Shown here: positions 44,678 through 54,646 of the stretch, piece by piece
Layout: each line of letters begins with the position of its first letter
Position numbering within the stretch: position 1 is the first letter of the stretch
Origin: Rhizobium sp. JAB6
Lineage (GTDB): Bacteria; Pseudomonadota; Alphaproteobacteria; Rhizobiales; Rhizobiaceae
Direction of reading: 5' to 3'
Length of the DNA stretch: 64,000 nt
Assembly: GCF_003024605.1 (NCBI RefSeq)
Contig: NZ_PYJQ01000001.1
Span: 343,001 to 407,000, forward strand
The notes under the pieces: generated by a model
Database searches by the model: none
What the model was told of the DNA's origin: nothing
Seen by the model: only the letters and a program-made list of their open reading frames with translations
Made by a program: the position numbers and the translations under genes

Positions 44678-45826
44678 ATGGTGAAACATAGGGAAAGCCG
44701 GCCCGGCCAGAAAACCGCGGGCGGTCTCGGGGCAAAACCCCGGCGTGACATATCAGGCAAGCCGCCGGCAAAGCCTGCGCATGCTTCGCGGCCAGCCAAG
44801 CCCTCGCGCGATGCCAAGCCTTCGCGCGATTATGGCGAACGCGTTGCCGAGCCACATACCGCAGCGCCTGCCGCCGCCGCGCCAGAACGCCCGCTGATCG
44901 CCCGAACCGGTGAGCGTCCCGTCGAGCGCGTGCCCGTGATTCTCGAGTCGCTCGGTGCCGGTGATTTCCACCTCATCGACAGCGGCAACGGGCTGAAGCT
45001 CGAGCAATATGGACCCTATCGCATCGTCCGGCCGGAAGCGCAGGCGCTGTGGCCGCCGTCGCTTGCCGCGCATATCTGGGACAACGCCGATGCCATTTTC
45101 ACCGGCGATACGGATGAAGACGGCATGGGTCGCTGGCGTTTTCCGCGCGAAGCACTCGGCGAAACCTGGCCGCTGCAATTGCTCGGCGTCGATTTTCTCG
45201 GCCGCTTCACCGCCTTCCGCCATGTCGGCGTCTTCCCCGAGCAGATCGTCCACTGGGCCTGGATGAAGGAGCAGGTCGAGGCGGCGAAACGGCCGCTGAA
45301 GGTTCTGAATCTCTTCGGCTACACCGGCGTCGCCTCGCTGGTAGCAGCGGCTGCCGGCGCGGAAGTCACCCATGTCGATGCTTCCAAGAAGGCGATTGGC
45401 TGGGCGCGCGAAAACCAGGCCCTGGGCCGCATGGAAAAGCTGCCGATCCGCTGGATCTGCGAGGATGCAATGAAGTTCATCCTGCGCGAGGAGCGGCGCG
45501 GCAATAAATACGACATCATCCTCACCGATCCGCCGAAGTTCGGCCGCGGCCCGAATGGCGAGGTCTGGCATCTCTTCGAGCATCTGCCGCTGATGCTGGA
45601 TATTTGCCGTGAAATCCTGTCGCCGAAGGCGCTCGGCCTCGTGCTGACGGCCTATTCCATCCGCGCCAGCTTCTATTCCATCCATGAGCTGATGCGCGAG
45701 ACCATGCGCGGCGCCGGCGGCGCGGTCGAATCCGGCGAACTCGTCATCCGCGAAGCCGGTCTCGACGGCCGCACGCCGGGCAGGGTGCTTTCCACCTCCC
45801 TCTTCAGCCGCTGGGTGCCGAAATGA
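44678..45826 (+). CDS. Class I SAM-dependent (RlmI-like) methyltransferase
   Basis: A 382-residue methyltransferase. The N-terminal 75 residues are low-complexity and basic, with a repeated AKPSRD unit, and may contact RNA. The catalytic part has VLNLFGYTGVASLVAAAAGAEVTHVDASKKAI as the SAM site and the DPPKFGRGPNGE catalytic NPPY-like motif typical of rRNA cytosine methyltransferases (RlmI/RlmK type). Start 44678 follows from the frame and the family; no strong ribosome site. ATGA overlap with the TrmH-like gene downstream. Confidence 0.85.
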   Translation: MVKHRESRPGQKTAGGLGAKPRRDISGKPPAKPAHASRPAKPSRDAKPSRDYGERVAEPHTAAPAAAAPERPLIARTGERPVERVPVILESLGAGDFHLIDSGNGLKLEQYGPYRIVRPEAQALWPPSLAAHIWDNADAIFTGDTDEDGMGRWRFPREALGETWPLQLLGVDFLGRFTAFRHVGVFPEQIVHWAWMKEQVEAAKRPLKVLNLFGYTGVASLVAAAAGAEVTHVDASKKAIGWARENQALGRMEKLPIRWICEDAMKFILREERRGNKYDIILTDPPKFGRGPNGEVWHLFEHLPLMLDICREILSPKALGLVLTAYSIRASFYSIHELMRETMRGAGGAVESGELVIREAGLDGRTPGRVLSTSLFSRWVPK

Positions 45827-46683
45827 ATCAGGATTTCCGCAATGATGGCCCGCGCAAGGTCGGACAGGTCAAGGAGGTCACCTCGCTTGCCAATCCGATC
45901 GTCAAGGACATCAAGGCGCTGACGGTCAAGAAATCGCGCGAGGAAAGCGGCGCCTTCCTCGCCGAAGGGCTGAAACTGGTCATCGATGCGCTCGAGCTCG
46001 GCTGGACGATCCGCACGCTTGTTTATGCCAAGGCAGCCAAGGGCAAGCCGCTGGTCGAGCAGGTCGCCGCAAAGACCGTTGCGGCTGGCGGTCTTGTGCT
46101 TGAGGTCAGCGAAAAGGTGATCGGCTCGATCACCCGCCGCGACAATCCGCAGATGGTGGTCGGTGTTTTCGAACAGCGCTGGCGGCCGCTTCGGGATGTC
46201 AAGCCGAAGGAGGGCGAGACCTGGGTTGCACTCGACCGCGTGCGCGATCCGGGCAATCTCGGCACGATCATCCGCACCGCCGATGCAGCCGGCGCTTCCG
46301 GCGTCATCCTCGTCGGCGAGACGACGGACCCGTTTTCGCTGGAAACCGTACGTGCCACCATGGGCTCCGTCTTTGCTGTTCCCGTCGTCAAGGCGACGCC
46401 GGAAGAGTTTCTGGCCTGGAAAAGGAAGGCTGACGTCTCTGTCGTTGCCACCCATCTGGCGGGCGCGGTCGATTACCGCACCATCGATTACAAGAGGAAG
46501 CCTGTCGTCATCCTGATGGGCAATGAGCAGTCCGGTCTGCCGGATGCCCTGGCCAAAGAGGCCGATGCGCTCGCCCGTATCCCCCAGGCCGGCCGCGCCG
46601 ACAGCCTCAATCTGGCGGTTGCGACGGCAGTCATGCTGTTCGAAGCCCGCCGCCATATCCTGACCCTGAGCGAGACCCGATGA
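45823..46683 (+). CDS. TrmH/SpoU-family RNA 2'-O-methyltransferase
   Basis: A 286-residue SPOUT methyltransferase with all three motifs: [20 protein letters not shown] (motif 1), [13 protein letters not shown] (motif 2) and [21 protein letters not shown] (motif 3, the knot). The N-terminal L30e-like substrate-binding domain starts at [15 protein letters not shown]. Probably methylates 23S rRNA. Translationally coupled on both sides (ATGA overlaps), forming methyltransferase / TrmH-like / lspA. Confidence 0.92.
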   Translation: MNQDFRNDGPRKVGQVKEVTSLANPIVKDIKALTVKKSREESGAFLAEGLKLVIDALELGWTIRTLVYAKAAKGKPLVEQVAAKTVAAGGLVLEVSEKVIGSITRRDNPQMVVGVFEQRWRPLRDVKPKEGETWVALDRVRDPGNLGTIIRTADAAGASGVILVGETTDPFSLETVRATMGSVFAVPVVKATPEEFLAWKRKADVSVVATHLAGAVDYRTIDYKRKPVVILMGNEQSGLPDALAKEADALARIPQAGRADSLNLAVATAVMLFEARRHILTLSETR

Positions 46684-47198
46684 CCGAAAGCGAGACCAAC
46701 GAACAGCCGGCTGCAAAGCCGGCCCTGTTTTCACGGCCCCTGCCGATCCTGATCTTTATCGTCGTTGCGGTCATTCTCGACCAGGCCATCAAGATCATGG
46801 TGGATCACTGGCTGCCGCTGCAGGAGATGGTGCCGGTCATTCCCATGCTGGCGCTCTACCGCACCTATAATCTGGGCGTCGCCTTCTCCATGCTCTCGGG
46901 CATGGACGGCTGGTTCATCGTCGGGATGCGGCTTGTCATCGTTGCCTTCGTGCTGTGGCTCTGGCGGCGTACGCCAGATCACCGCTGGCTCGCGCATACG
47001 GGCTTTGCCCTGATCATCGCCGGCGCCCTCGGCAATCTGCTCGACCGCTTTCTCTACGGACACGTGATCGACTACGTCCTCTTTCATACGCAGACGTGGT
47101 CTTTTGCCGTTTTCAATCTTGCCGACAGCTTCATCACCGTCGGTGCAGGCTGCGTCATTCTCGACGAGCTTCTGATGCCGAAAAAGGCAAAAACGTAA
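46680..47198 (+). CDS. lspA: Lipoprotein signal peptidase (signal peptidase II)
   Basis: A 172-residue aspartic protease of the inner membrane with four membrane helices. The two catalytic aspartates lie in [19 protein letters not shown] and [11 protein letters not shown]; the N-terminal [14 protein letters not shown] and [12 protein letters not shown] are the usual conserved blocks. Last gene of the coupled trio. Confidence 0.95.
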   Translation: MTESETNEQPAAKPALFSRPLPILIFIVVAVILDQAIKIMVDHWLPLQEMVPVIPMLALYRTYNLGVAFSMLSGMDGWFIVGMRLVIVAFVLWLWRRTPDHRWLAHTGFALIIAGALGNLLDRFLYGHVIDYVLFHTQTWSFAVFNLADSFITVGAGCVILDELLMPKKAKT

Positions 47199-47253
47199 AA
47201 TTCTATCGAATCCCTGAAGGCATCGGGAACCGTGCATGTGATAGCCAGATTGC

Positions 47254-49542
47254 ATGAACACTCTGGCAGATCTGCAGGAAAAGCTTGCCGCCGCGGCAGT
47301 TCACGCTCAAACGGACCCGATCGAAGGACCGGCTGCCGACGAGTCGTCGCCTGCAAAAACGGCGACACCGCAGGAGGCGGGCCGGCAATCGCGGTTGCCC
47401 GCGCAGGTCCGGTGGCTGCAGAGCCATTGGCTGAATGGCGGCGGTCTCGTGGCTGGGGTAGCCCTCCTTGCGACCGGGTTTGCCGGAGGTCCGCTGCTGC
47501 TCTTGGGCTTGTTTGGCCTTGCGGCCCTGGCGCTTACCGCTGTCGGCATCGTCAAGGCCCGCAGTGCCGCGGGCGAGCCCGAGATTGCCGCTGCCGATGT
47601 CAGCGAGAGCGAGCATGATCGCCTGTGGGAGCACAGGGAAAGCGCCAATCTCCTCGCCACCGTCCACGATGCGCTCGGCGATATCGCGGTCACTCGCAGC
47701 ATCGACCGGCGGATACTGCATGCCAATGCCACGTTCTGCAGATTGACGGGCAGACCGCATCCGGAAGGCCTGACGCTGGAGGAGACCGGCCTCGTATTCC
47801 GCGCCGTCACCGATGCGAAGCATCAGGATGCGGAAATCGCAACACCCGAGGGGCGGCGTATTTTTGCCTGGCACGACGTCATGTTCCGCGATGCGACGAC
47901 CGGGCAATTATGCATACAGAGCATCGCGCGCGACGTGACGGAGGAGCGGCAGGCTGCCCGCCTGCGCGAAGACGCGAGATTGAAGGCCGAATATAACAGC
48001 GCCGCGAAATCACGCCTGCTCGCCACCGTCAGCCATGAGATCCGCACGCCGCTGTCGGGCATTCTCGGCATGAACCATCTCCTTGCTCAGACCCCGTTGA
48101 CCCTGGAGCAGGCAAATTACCTCACCGGCATTCGCCAGTCGGGCCACGCGCTGGTGCAGCTGGTCGAAGATCTCCTGGATTTCTCCACGATCGAAGTCGG
48201 CCGCTTCCAGTTGCATCCGCGTCAGGAGGCTTTGCGGCCGCTGCTGGAAGGCGTCATCGAGATGCTTGCGCATCGCGCCCATGAAAAGGGCATAGAAATC
48301 GCCGCAAGCGTTGCGGCCGATGTTCCGGAGAGCTTGGAATTCGATCCCGCCCGTCTGCGCCAGATTCTGTTCAACGTGATCGGCAACGCTGTGAAGTTCA
48401 CCCAGACCGGCGGGGTTCTTGTCAGCGTCGATCTCGATGGCAGGGATTTGACGATATCGGTGCGTGATAGCGGTCCCGGCATGACCGAGGAGGAGCAGGC
48501 CCGCGTCTTCGGCGAATTCGAGCAAGCCGGCACCACGGTCGAACGAAGCGCCGGCACCGGTCTCGGCCTTGCGATCTCCGCCCGCATCCTGCGCGAATTC
48601 GGCGGCGGGCTCAGCGTTGCCAGCGAGCGCGGCAAGGGCAGCGAGTTCGTCATCTCCTTCCCCGTCGGCCTGGTTGCCGGAGGGGATGGATACGATCGGC
48701 GCAATACCATGCTCAGAGGCTCTCGTATCCTGCTGCTCGCCCCCGAAGGGGCGGCAAGCACGGCCATCATGCGGACCATACAGACGCTTGGCGGTCGCTG
48801 CCGGCTGATCGGCCCCGGCGACATGGACGATCTGCTGCCTTCGTTCCCGATGGGCGAAGGCGGGGTGTGGACGGACCTCATCGTCGATCATCGCATGGCG
48901 CCCTGGTATTTCAGCGAGGGAAATGCGCTTGCGGTGCCGCGGCTGCGCAAGATCTTCCTGGTCAATCCCGAGGAGCGCAACACCCATCCGCTCGATCTTT
49001 TCGATGCCTGGCTCATCCGTCCGCTGCGTGAGCAGTCGCTGATCGATGTGCTGAGAGGCCGCATGCGTGGCATGGAAAAGCGCGATGCCCTTATCGAGGC
49101 GGTCTCGGAGATCGGCATTACGACGCCCGAGGCGGAGGAGGACCGTGCGCTCGATATTCTCCTGGGTGAGGACGATTCCGTCAACGCCATGCTGGTTCGC
49201 GCCATGCTCTCCAAGGCGGGCCACAGGGTGCGCCTCGTCGAGGATTTCGATGGCCTTCGAGCTCGCATCGAAAAGGCCGACACGCGCCCCGAGGTGCTGG
49301 TGACGGATTTCAACATGCCGGGCGGCACGGGTGCGGCTGTGCTTGCGCAATTGCGAGCCCATGAACGCAGGCAAGGCCTGCCGTCGCTGCCGATCATCGT
49401 GCTGACCGCGGACAGCCGGGATTCGATCCGCCGTCAGGCGCTGCTGGCTGGTGCCGATGCCGTCATCGTCAAGCCGGTCGATCCAGAGAAGCTGAAGACG
49501 GTGCTGAAGAGCCTGTCGCGACCGGTTTTCGAACGCGCCTGA
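47254..49542 (+). CDS. Hybrid sensor histidine kinase / response regulator
   Basis: A 762-residue membrane kinase. It has two adjacent membrane helices (about 60-108), a PAS domain (about 120-235; RSIDRRILHANATFCRLTG), and HisKA with His261 in ATVSHEIRTPLSG. The HATPase_c part shows NVIGNAVKFT, DSGPGMTEEE and GTGLGLAISARIL. A degenerate receiver-like stretch (about 485-590) lacks the Asp. A full receiver domain at the C-terminus (LLGEDDSVNAML, Asp685 in VTDFNMPGG, Lys in VIVKPVDP) closes the protein. It lies between lspA and olsB as in other rhizobia. Signal unknown; no separate response regulator is adjacent. Confidence 0.92.
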   Translation: MNTLADLQEKLAAAAVHAQTDPIEGPAADESSPAKTATPQEAGRQSRLPAQVRWLQSHWLNGGGLVAGVALLATGFAGGPLLLLGLFGLAALALTAVGIVKARSAAGEPEIAAADVSESEHDRLWEHRESANLLATVHDALGDIAVTRSIDRRILHANATFCRLTGRPHPEGLTLEETGLVFRAVTDAKHQDAEIATPEGRRIFAWHDVMFRDATTGQLCIQSIARDVTEERQAARLREDARLKAEYNSAAKSRLLATVSHEIRTPLSGILGMNHLLAQTPLTLEQANYLTGIRQSGHALVQLVEDLLDFSTIEVGRFQLHPRQEALRPLLEGVIEMLAHRAHEKGIEIAASVAADVPESLEFDPARLRQILFNVIGNAVKFTQTGGVLVSVDLDGRDLTISVRDSGPGMTEEEQARVFGEFEQAGTTVERSAGTGLGLAISARILREFGGGLSVASERGKGSEFVISFPVGLVAGGDGYDRRNTMLRGSRILLLAPEGAASTAIMRTIQTLGGRCRLIGPGDMDDLLPSFPMGEGGVWTDLIVDHRMAPWYFSEGNALAVPRLRKIFLVNPEERNTHPLDLFDAWLIRPLREQSLIDVLRGRMRGMEKRDALIEAVSEIGITTPEAEEDRALDILLGEDDSVNAMLVRAMLSKAGHRVRLVEDFDGLRARIEKADTRPEVLVTDFNMPGGTGAAVLAQLRAHERRQGLPSLPIIVLTADSRDSIRRQALLAGADAVIVKPVDPEKLKTVLKSLSRPVFERA

Positions 49543-49772
49543 AAATAAGTTTCGATCTTCGAATGAAGAACAGGAAGCCGGCTCATCAATGTTCGATAGA
49601 GCCTGCAGGGAGGGCTCAACCTGTGGCATTTGCAGCCGCTAAGTTGGGGACGGCGCGCTTATTCGAAAATTGCAACGGGCACGGTTCTTGCATTTAGCCA
49701 AGCTGCGTGTCACTTTCCTGTCGCACGAATTTGGTTTATGGCGCTATATCGGCCCGCAGGGGGAGAATCGCC

Positions 49773-50651
49773 ATGTCCATCGAAATCTTGAATCGCGAAG
49801 CTCAGGGCGAAATGGTTCAGTCTTCAAAGGCAACGGTTGAGCCGGTTGCCAGCGATGTGCTCGGACGCATCGGAAATCTCGAGACGCGTCTTGCCCGCAC
49901 GGCGCGCGAAATCGATGCCGCTCAGGCCGTACGCTACCGCGTTTTCGTCGAGGAGATGAACGCGCAATTGCCGGCCGACGCCATGCGTCGTCAGCGCGAC
50001 GTCGACAGCTGGGACGACATTTGCGACCATCTTCTGGTGCTGGACCGGTCGCTGGAAGGCGATCCGGAGGACCAGATCGTCGGCACGTATCGCCTGCTGC
50101 GTCAGGAAGTGGCCATGGCGAACGGCGGCTTCTATTCCTCCTCGGAATTCGACATCGACGCGCTGCTCGCCCGTCATCCCGATAAGCGTTTCATGGAACT
50201 CGGCCGCTCCTGCGTGCTGCCGGATTACCGCACCAAGCGCACGGTCGAACTGCTGTGGCAGGGCAATTGGGCCTATGCGCTGAAGCATGGCATGGGTGCC
50301 ATGTTCGGCTGTGCCTCCTTCCCCGGTGTCCTGCCGGAACAGCACGCTCTCGCTTTGTCCTTCCTCTATCACAATGTCCTTGCCAAGGACGAATGGGCCG
50401 TCGGCGCGCTGCCGTCGCTTGCCCGCAACATGGATTTGATGCCGGTCGAGGCGATCAATCCGAAAAAGGCGCTGATGTCGCTGCCGCCTTTGATCAAGGG
50501 CTATCTGCGTCTCGGCGCCATGGTCGGCTCGAGCGCTGTCGTCGATCATGCCTTCAACACCACGGATGTTCTGATCGTTCTGCCGATCGCCAGCATTTCC
50601 AACCGCTACGTGAATTATTACGGCGCGGATGCCGGTCGCTTCGCCAGCTGA
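49773..50651 (+). CDS. olsB: L-ornithine N-alpha-acyltransferase (ornithine lipid synthesis)
   Basis: First step of ornithine lipid formation: transfers a 3-hydroxyacyl group from ACP to ornithine, giving lyso-ornithine lipid. A 292-residue GNAT-like acyltransferase: YRVFVEEMNAQLPADA, RQRDVDSWDDICDHLLVLD, GTYRLLR, and FMELGRSCVLPDYRTKRTVELLW. Start 49773 has GGGGGAGAAT upstream. OlsA, the second enzyme, is not in the window. Ornithine lipids replace phospholipids under phosphate limitation. Confidence 0.93.
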   Translation: MSIEILNREAQGEMVQSSKATVEPVASDVLGRIGNLETRLARTAREIDAAQAVRYRVFVEEMNAQLPADAMRRQRDVDSWDDICDHLLVLDRSLEGDPEDQIVGTYRLLRQEVAMANGGFYSSSEFDIDALLARHPDKRFMELGRSCVLPDYRTKRTVELLWQGNWAYALKHGMGAMFGCASFPGVLPEQHALALSFLYHNVLAKDEWAVGALPSLARNMDLMPVEAINPKKALMSLPPLIKGYLRLGAMVGSSAVVDHAFNTTDVLIVLPIASISNRYVNYYGADAGRFAS

Positions 50652-50655
50652 TGGT

Positions 50656-50760
50656 ATAGAGCAATTCCAGGAAAAGTGTGTGGCGGTTTTCCGTCCGGAA
50701 TTGCGCAAAAACAAAGAGATAGAGCGGGTCGGAGATTCCGGGAAAAGCTGAGCCGCTCTA
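50656..50760. repeat. Rhizobial intergenic repeat between olsB and the cyclase gene
   Basis: AGAGCAATTCC...GGAATTGCGC and a GGCGGTTTTCCG core, then AGAGATAGAGC and a GAGCCGCTCTA edge. A different family from the 4237/15161/21233 element, but with the same CTAGAGC-type edge. The minus-strand TAG at 50758-50760 is the stop of the cyclase gene. Confidence 0.8.
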
Positions 50761-52167
50761 GGGGATAGCAAAGATGTCGATCGCGTCGGTGATGCCGCGC
50801 AGCGCGACATGATGCGATTGCGGTCTTAGGCCGCGCCTTGTCATCAGTTCGGCGGCGCGCGGATGATCGAGCACCGAGCTGGTTGCGAATATTTCCCGTG
50901 ATGTGGCAAGGTGCTGGACACGGGAGGCGATATTGACCGTCTGCCCAAAATAATCCTGCCGTTCGTTCAGGCTCACGGCGATGCACGGCCCCTCATGGAT
51001 GCCGATTTTCAGAAGAAGATCGTCATTGCCGCGCTCTTCATTGAGGCTGAGCATGGCCTCCCGCATCCGCATCGCCGCATTGAGCGCCCGGTCCGGCGTC
51101 GGGAAGGTCGCCATGACGGCATCGCCGATCGTCTTGACGACCGCACCCGCCTCCGCCGCTACGATCTCGTGCAGGATGCCGAAATGGGTTTTGACCAGAT
51201 CGAAGGCCGCAAGATCGCCGACCCTTTCGTATAATTGCGTCGAACCGCGCAAGTCGGTGAACAGAAAGGTGAGGCTGGTGATCTTCAGCCGCTGGTCGAT
51301 ATCGATCGTATCCGTGCGATAGATGTCGCGGAAGGTCTGGTTGGAAAGCAGGTGCTTGGCGGTCAGAAAGGGCCGGCGTTGTCCGAGCAGCGTATGAAGA
51401 GCCTCGTTGGCGACGCAGATCGATGGCAGCACACGAAGATCGGTGTGGTTCTCCATTTGGACGCGCAAGGGGCCGGGCCGCAATTCGATTGCCTCGCTAT
51501 GACGGTGCATGCGATCGAAAACGAGCGAGAGAGCCTGCCGCTCCTTCGATGGTTCTCCCTTCACGTCGAGGAATTGCGCCGCGTGCGTGACAGGCTCGAA
51601 GATGATGGTAAATTCCGCCGGCAATTGAAGCGATATCACCGCTTTCTCACCGGGCGGCAGTTCCAGGGATTCCAGGACGAATTGATCGACCTTTTCTTCA
51701 TAGCCCTCGTCGGGAAGGTCGACGCCCGAACCCCAATAGATCTGGCGAAAATATTCGAGCGGCGGCAGGTCGTGCGGATTGTGCGCTTCTATGTGGCGCA
51801 GGCGCGGACTGACGGTGAAGGTGACTTCCACCATCTCGTCGAGCGTCGGCTCATAGCCGGCGGCGCAAAGCGTGCAGTTATAGGTGTCGCTTTGCACGGT
51901 TTTCAGCGAGGTATTGGCATCCAATACTCCGCCGCAACCGGGGCAGAGAACATTCCACGACATTTCGAAGAGGCCAAGGCGAGATGCGTGCAGGAAGGCG
52001 TTGATGGTCTGCTCTTCCTCGAAACCCTGGGCGGCGGCGAAGGCCAGTGCATTCACACGATTGAGCTTGCGGTCGGGTGCCTCAAGGACGAGCCGCTCGA
52101 TAGCATCGGCAATATCAGGCTGCGCTGAATGGCGCAGCACTGCGAACAGGACCTGAGCTTCACTCAT
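50758..52167 (-). CDS. Adenylate/guanylate cyclase (class III) domain protein
   Basis: A 469-residue cytoplasmic protein. The N-terminal part (about 1-270) resembles the DUF5939-type module found before such cyclases and contains a zinc-ribbon-like pair CPGC / CTLC. The C-terminal class III catalytic domain (about 285-469) has FLFTDLRGSTQLYERVGD (metal-binding Asp), VKTIGDAVMATFPTP (second Asp) and NIASRVQHLA (transition-state Asn/Arg). Its stop codon is formed by the edge of an intergenic repeat. Product cAMP is more likely than cGMP, but not certain. Confidence 0.9.
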   Translation of the reverse strand: MSEAQVLFAVLRHSAQPDIADAIERLVLEAPDRKLNRVNALAFAAAQGFEEEQTINAFLHASRLGLFEMSWNVLCPGCGGVLDANTSLKTVQSDTYNCTLCAAGYEPTLDEMVEVTFTVSPRLRHIEAHNPHDLPPLEYFRQIYWGSGVDLPDEGYEEKVDQFVLESLELPPGEKAVISLQLPAEFTIIFEPVTHAAQFLDVKGEPSKERQALSLVFDRMHRHSEAIELRPGPLRVQMENHTDLRVLPSICVANEALHTLLGQRRPFLTAKHLLSNQTFRDIYRTDTIDIDQRLKITSLTFLFTDLRGSTQLYERVGDLAAFDLVKTHFGILHEIVAAEAGAVVKTIGDAVMATFPTPDRALNAAMRMREAMLSLNEERGNDDLLLKIGIHEGPCIAVSLNERQDYFGQTVNIASRVQHLATSREIFATSSVLDHPRAAELMTRRGLRPQSHHVALRGITDAIDIFAIP

Positions 52168-52244
52168 CCGACCATTTTACACCGAATTGGCACGCGCGCC
52201 CATCATCTTTGTTGGGCCGCCGGCTCAATTTCACGAGTTTGCGT

Positions 52245-54533
52245 CTACGATCCCGCGCCATAGGCCGCGATGGCGGCCATGTTGACAATATCGGAATCCT
52301 TGGCGCCCATCGATGTGATCTGCACCGGCTTGTCGAGACCGACCAGCAGCGGCCCGATGACCGTGGAGCCGCCGAGCTCCTGCAGCATCTTGGTGGAGAT
52401 CGCCGCAGAGTGGAACGCCGGCATGACAAGCACGTTTGCCGGCCCGGAAAGCCGCGAGAAGGGATAGAGGCTTTCCATGAGCTTGCGGTCAAGTGCGACA
52501 TCGGCGGCCATTTCGCCGTCGAATTCGAAATTGACGTAGCGCTTGTCGAGAATATCAACCGCTTCGCGCACCCGCTCGGAGCGTTCGCCCGGGGGATGGC
52601 CGAAGGTGGAATAGGCGAGCATGGCGACGCGCGGCTCATAGCCCATGCGGCGGGCGAAACCGGCTGCCTCTTCGGCGATATCGGCCAGTTCTTCCGAGGT
52701 CGGCATGTCATGCACGGCAGTGTCGGCGACGAAGACGGTTCGGCCCCGGGCAAGCACGATCGATATGCCGATGACCCGGTGCCCCGGCTTGGCGTCGATG
52801 CAGCGGCGCACGTCGCCGAGCGCGGTCGAATAGTTTCGGGTCACGCCAGTCACCATGCCGTCGGCATCGCCCAGCGCCACCATGCAGGCGGCGAAGTGAT
52901 TGCGGTCATTGTGGATGAGACGGGTGACGTCGCGATGCAAATAGCCCTGGCGCTGCAGCCGGGCATAGAGATAATCGATATAGGCGTCGCCCCGCTTCGA
53001 GATGCGGGCATTGACGATCTCGAGGCCGGGGCGGTTGAGATCGATGCCGGCGCGTTCGGCTGTCGCCTGGATCAGATCCTCGCGGCCGAGCAGGATGGCG
53101 GTGCCGAGCCCTTGATTGGCGTAGGAGAGAGCGGCGCGCATGACCTGCTCCTCTTCCGCTTCGGCAAAGACGATGCGCTTCTGATGCCGGCGGACGCGCT
53201 CGTAGAGCTGCGCCAGCGTCGAGGCGATCGGATCGCGCCGGGCCGAGAGTTCGCGCGCATAGGCGGCCATGTCTGGTATTTCGCGGCGCGCGACGCCGCT
53301 CTCGATCGCGGCTTTTGCGACAGCTACGGGGATTGCCGAGATGAGCCGCGGATCGAAGGGCACGGGGATGATATATTGCGCACCGAACCGCGGCCTTGCG
53401 CCCTGATAGGCAGCAACCACATCATCGGGCACGTCTTCGCGCGCAAGGCTTGCCAGCGCATTGACGGCGGCGATCTTCATCTCGTCGTTGATGGTTGTGG
53501 CGCGCACATCGAGCGCACCGCGGAAGATATAGGGAAAACCGAGGACGTTGTTGACCTGGTTCGGGTAGTCGGAGCGCCCGGTCGCCATGATGGCGTCGTC
53601 GCGGATGCGGGCGACTTCCTCCGGCGTGATTTCCGGATCGGGATTGGCCATGGCGAAGATGATCGGCCGCTCGGCCATGGACCGGATCATCTCTTCGGAA
53701 AAGGCATCCTTCTGCGACAGGCCGAACACGACGTCCGCACCCTTCATCGCTTCCGCCAGCGTGCGCTTGTCGGTCTTGACCGCGTGAGCCGACTTCCACT
53801 GGTTCATGCCCTCGGAGCGGCCCTGGTAGATCACGCCCTTGGTGTCGCAAAGGACGATGTTCTCCGGGTTGAAGCCCATTGCCTTGATGAGTTCGATGCA
53901 GGCGATGGCGGCAGCGCCGGCGCCGTTGCAGACGAGTTTGGTGCTCTTGAGATCACGGCCGGTGAGTTCAAGCGCGTTTATAAGGCCGGCGGCGGCGATG
54001 ATGGCGGTGCCGTGCTGGTCGTCATGGAAGACGGGGATATCCATGAGCTCACGCAGGCGCTGCTCGATGATGAAGCAGTCGGGTGCCTTGATATCTTCCA
54101 GATTGATGCCGCCGAAGGAGGGGCCGAGATAGCGCACGCAATTGATGAATTCGTCGACATTCTCGGTGTCGATCTCAAGATCGATCGAATCGACGTCGGC
54201 GAAGCGCTTGAAGAGGACCGACTTGCCTTCCATGACTGGCTTGGAGGCGAGCGCGCCGAGATTGCCGAGGCCGAGAATGGCCGTGCCGTTGGAGATGACG
54301 GCGACCATGTTGCCGCGCGAGGTATAGTCGTAGGCGGTCGCCGGATCGGCAGCGATCGCCTTCACGGGGACGGCCACACCGGGCGAGTAGGCAAGGGAGA
54401 GATCGCGTTGTGTCGCCATCGGCTTGGTCGGGTTGATCTCAAGCTTGCCGGGGCGGCCGTTCTTGTGGAAGTCCAGTGCTTCCTGATCGGTGATCCCCGT
54501 TCCCGGACGCGACTTGCTCTTGCTGTCAGCCAT
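52245..54533 (-). CDS. maeB: NADP-dependent malic enzyme with phosphotransacetylase-like domain
   Basis: Oxidative decarboxylation of malate to pyruvate. The 762 residues comprise the malic enzyme part (about 1-430; YSPGVAVPVKAIA, FHDDQHGTAIIAAAGLINAL, VCNGAGAAAIACIELI) and a C-terminal PTA-like domain (about 430-762) that lacks transacetylase activity in known homologues and regulates the enzyme with acetyl-CoA. Corresponds to Tme of Sinorhizobium. Divergent from mutS over about 113 bases. Confidence 0.95.
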   Translation of the reverse strand: MADSKSKSRPGTGITDQEALDFHKNGRPGKLEINPTKPMATQRDLSLAYSPGVAVPVKAIAADPATAYDYTSRGNMVAVISNGTAILGLGNLGALASKPVMEGKSVLFKRFADVDSIDLEIDTENVDEFINCVRYLGPSFGGINLEDIKAPDCFIIEQRLRELMDIPVFHDDQHGTAIIAAAGLINALELTGRDLKSTKLVCNGAGAAAIACIELIKAMGFNPENIVLCDTKGVIYQGRSEGMNQWKSAHAVKTDKRTLAEAMKGADVVFGLSQKDAFSEEMIRSMAERPIIFAMANPDPEITPEEVARIRDDAIMATGRSDYPNQVNNVLGFPYIFRGALDVRATTINDEMKIAAVNALASLAREDVPDDVVAAYQGARPRFGAQYIIPVPFDPRLISAIPVAVAKAAIESGVARREIPDMAAYARELSARRDPIASTLAQLYERVRRHQKRIVFAEAEEEQVMRAALSYANQGLGTAILLGREDLIQATAERAGIDLNRPGLEIVNARISKRGDAYIDYLYARLQRQGYLHRDVTRLIHNDRNHFAACMVALGDADGMVTGVTRNYSTALGDVRRCIDAKPGHRVIGISIVLARGRTVFVADTAVHDMPTSEELADIAEEAAGFARRMGYEPRVAMLAYSTFGHPPGERSERVREAVDILDKRYVNFEFDGEMAADVALDRKLMESLYPFSRLSGPANVLVMPAFHSAAISTKMLQELGGSTVIGPLLVGLDKPVQITSMGAKDSDIVNMAAIAAYGAGS

Positions 54534-54646
54534 TGTTCCTCCAAACCTCCTGTGGGCGACCGGTCCCTCTTGCCCGATAGCTGTTGTCTTCTATAGCGGC
54601 GCGCGGATAGGGTGGCACCTCATTTTTTTGGAAAAACTGCACCTCC

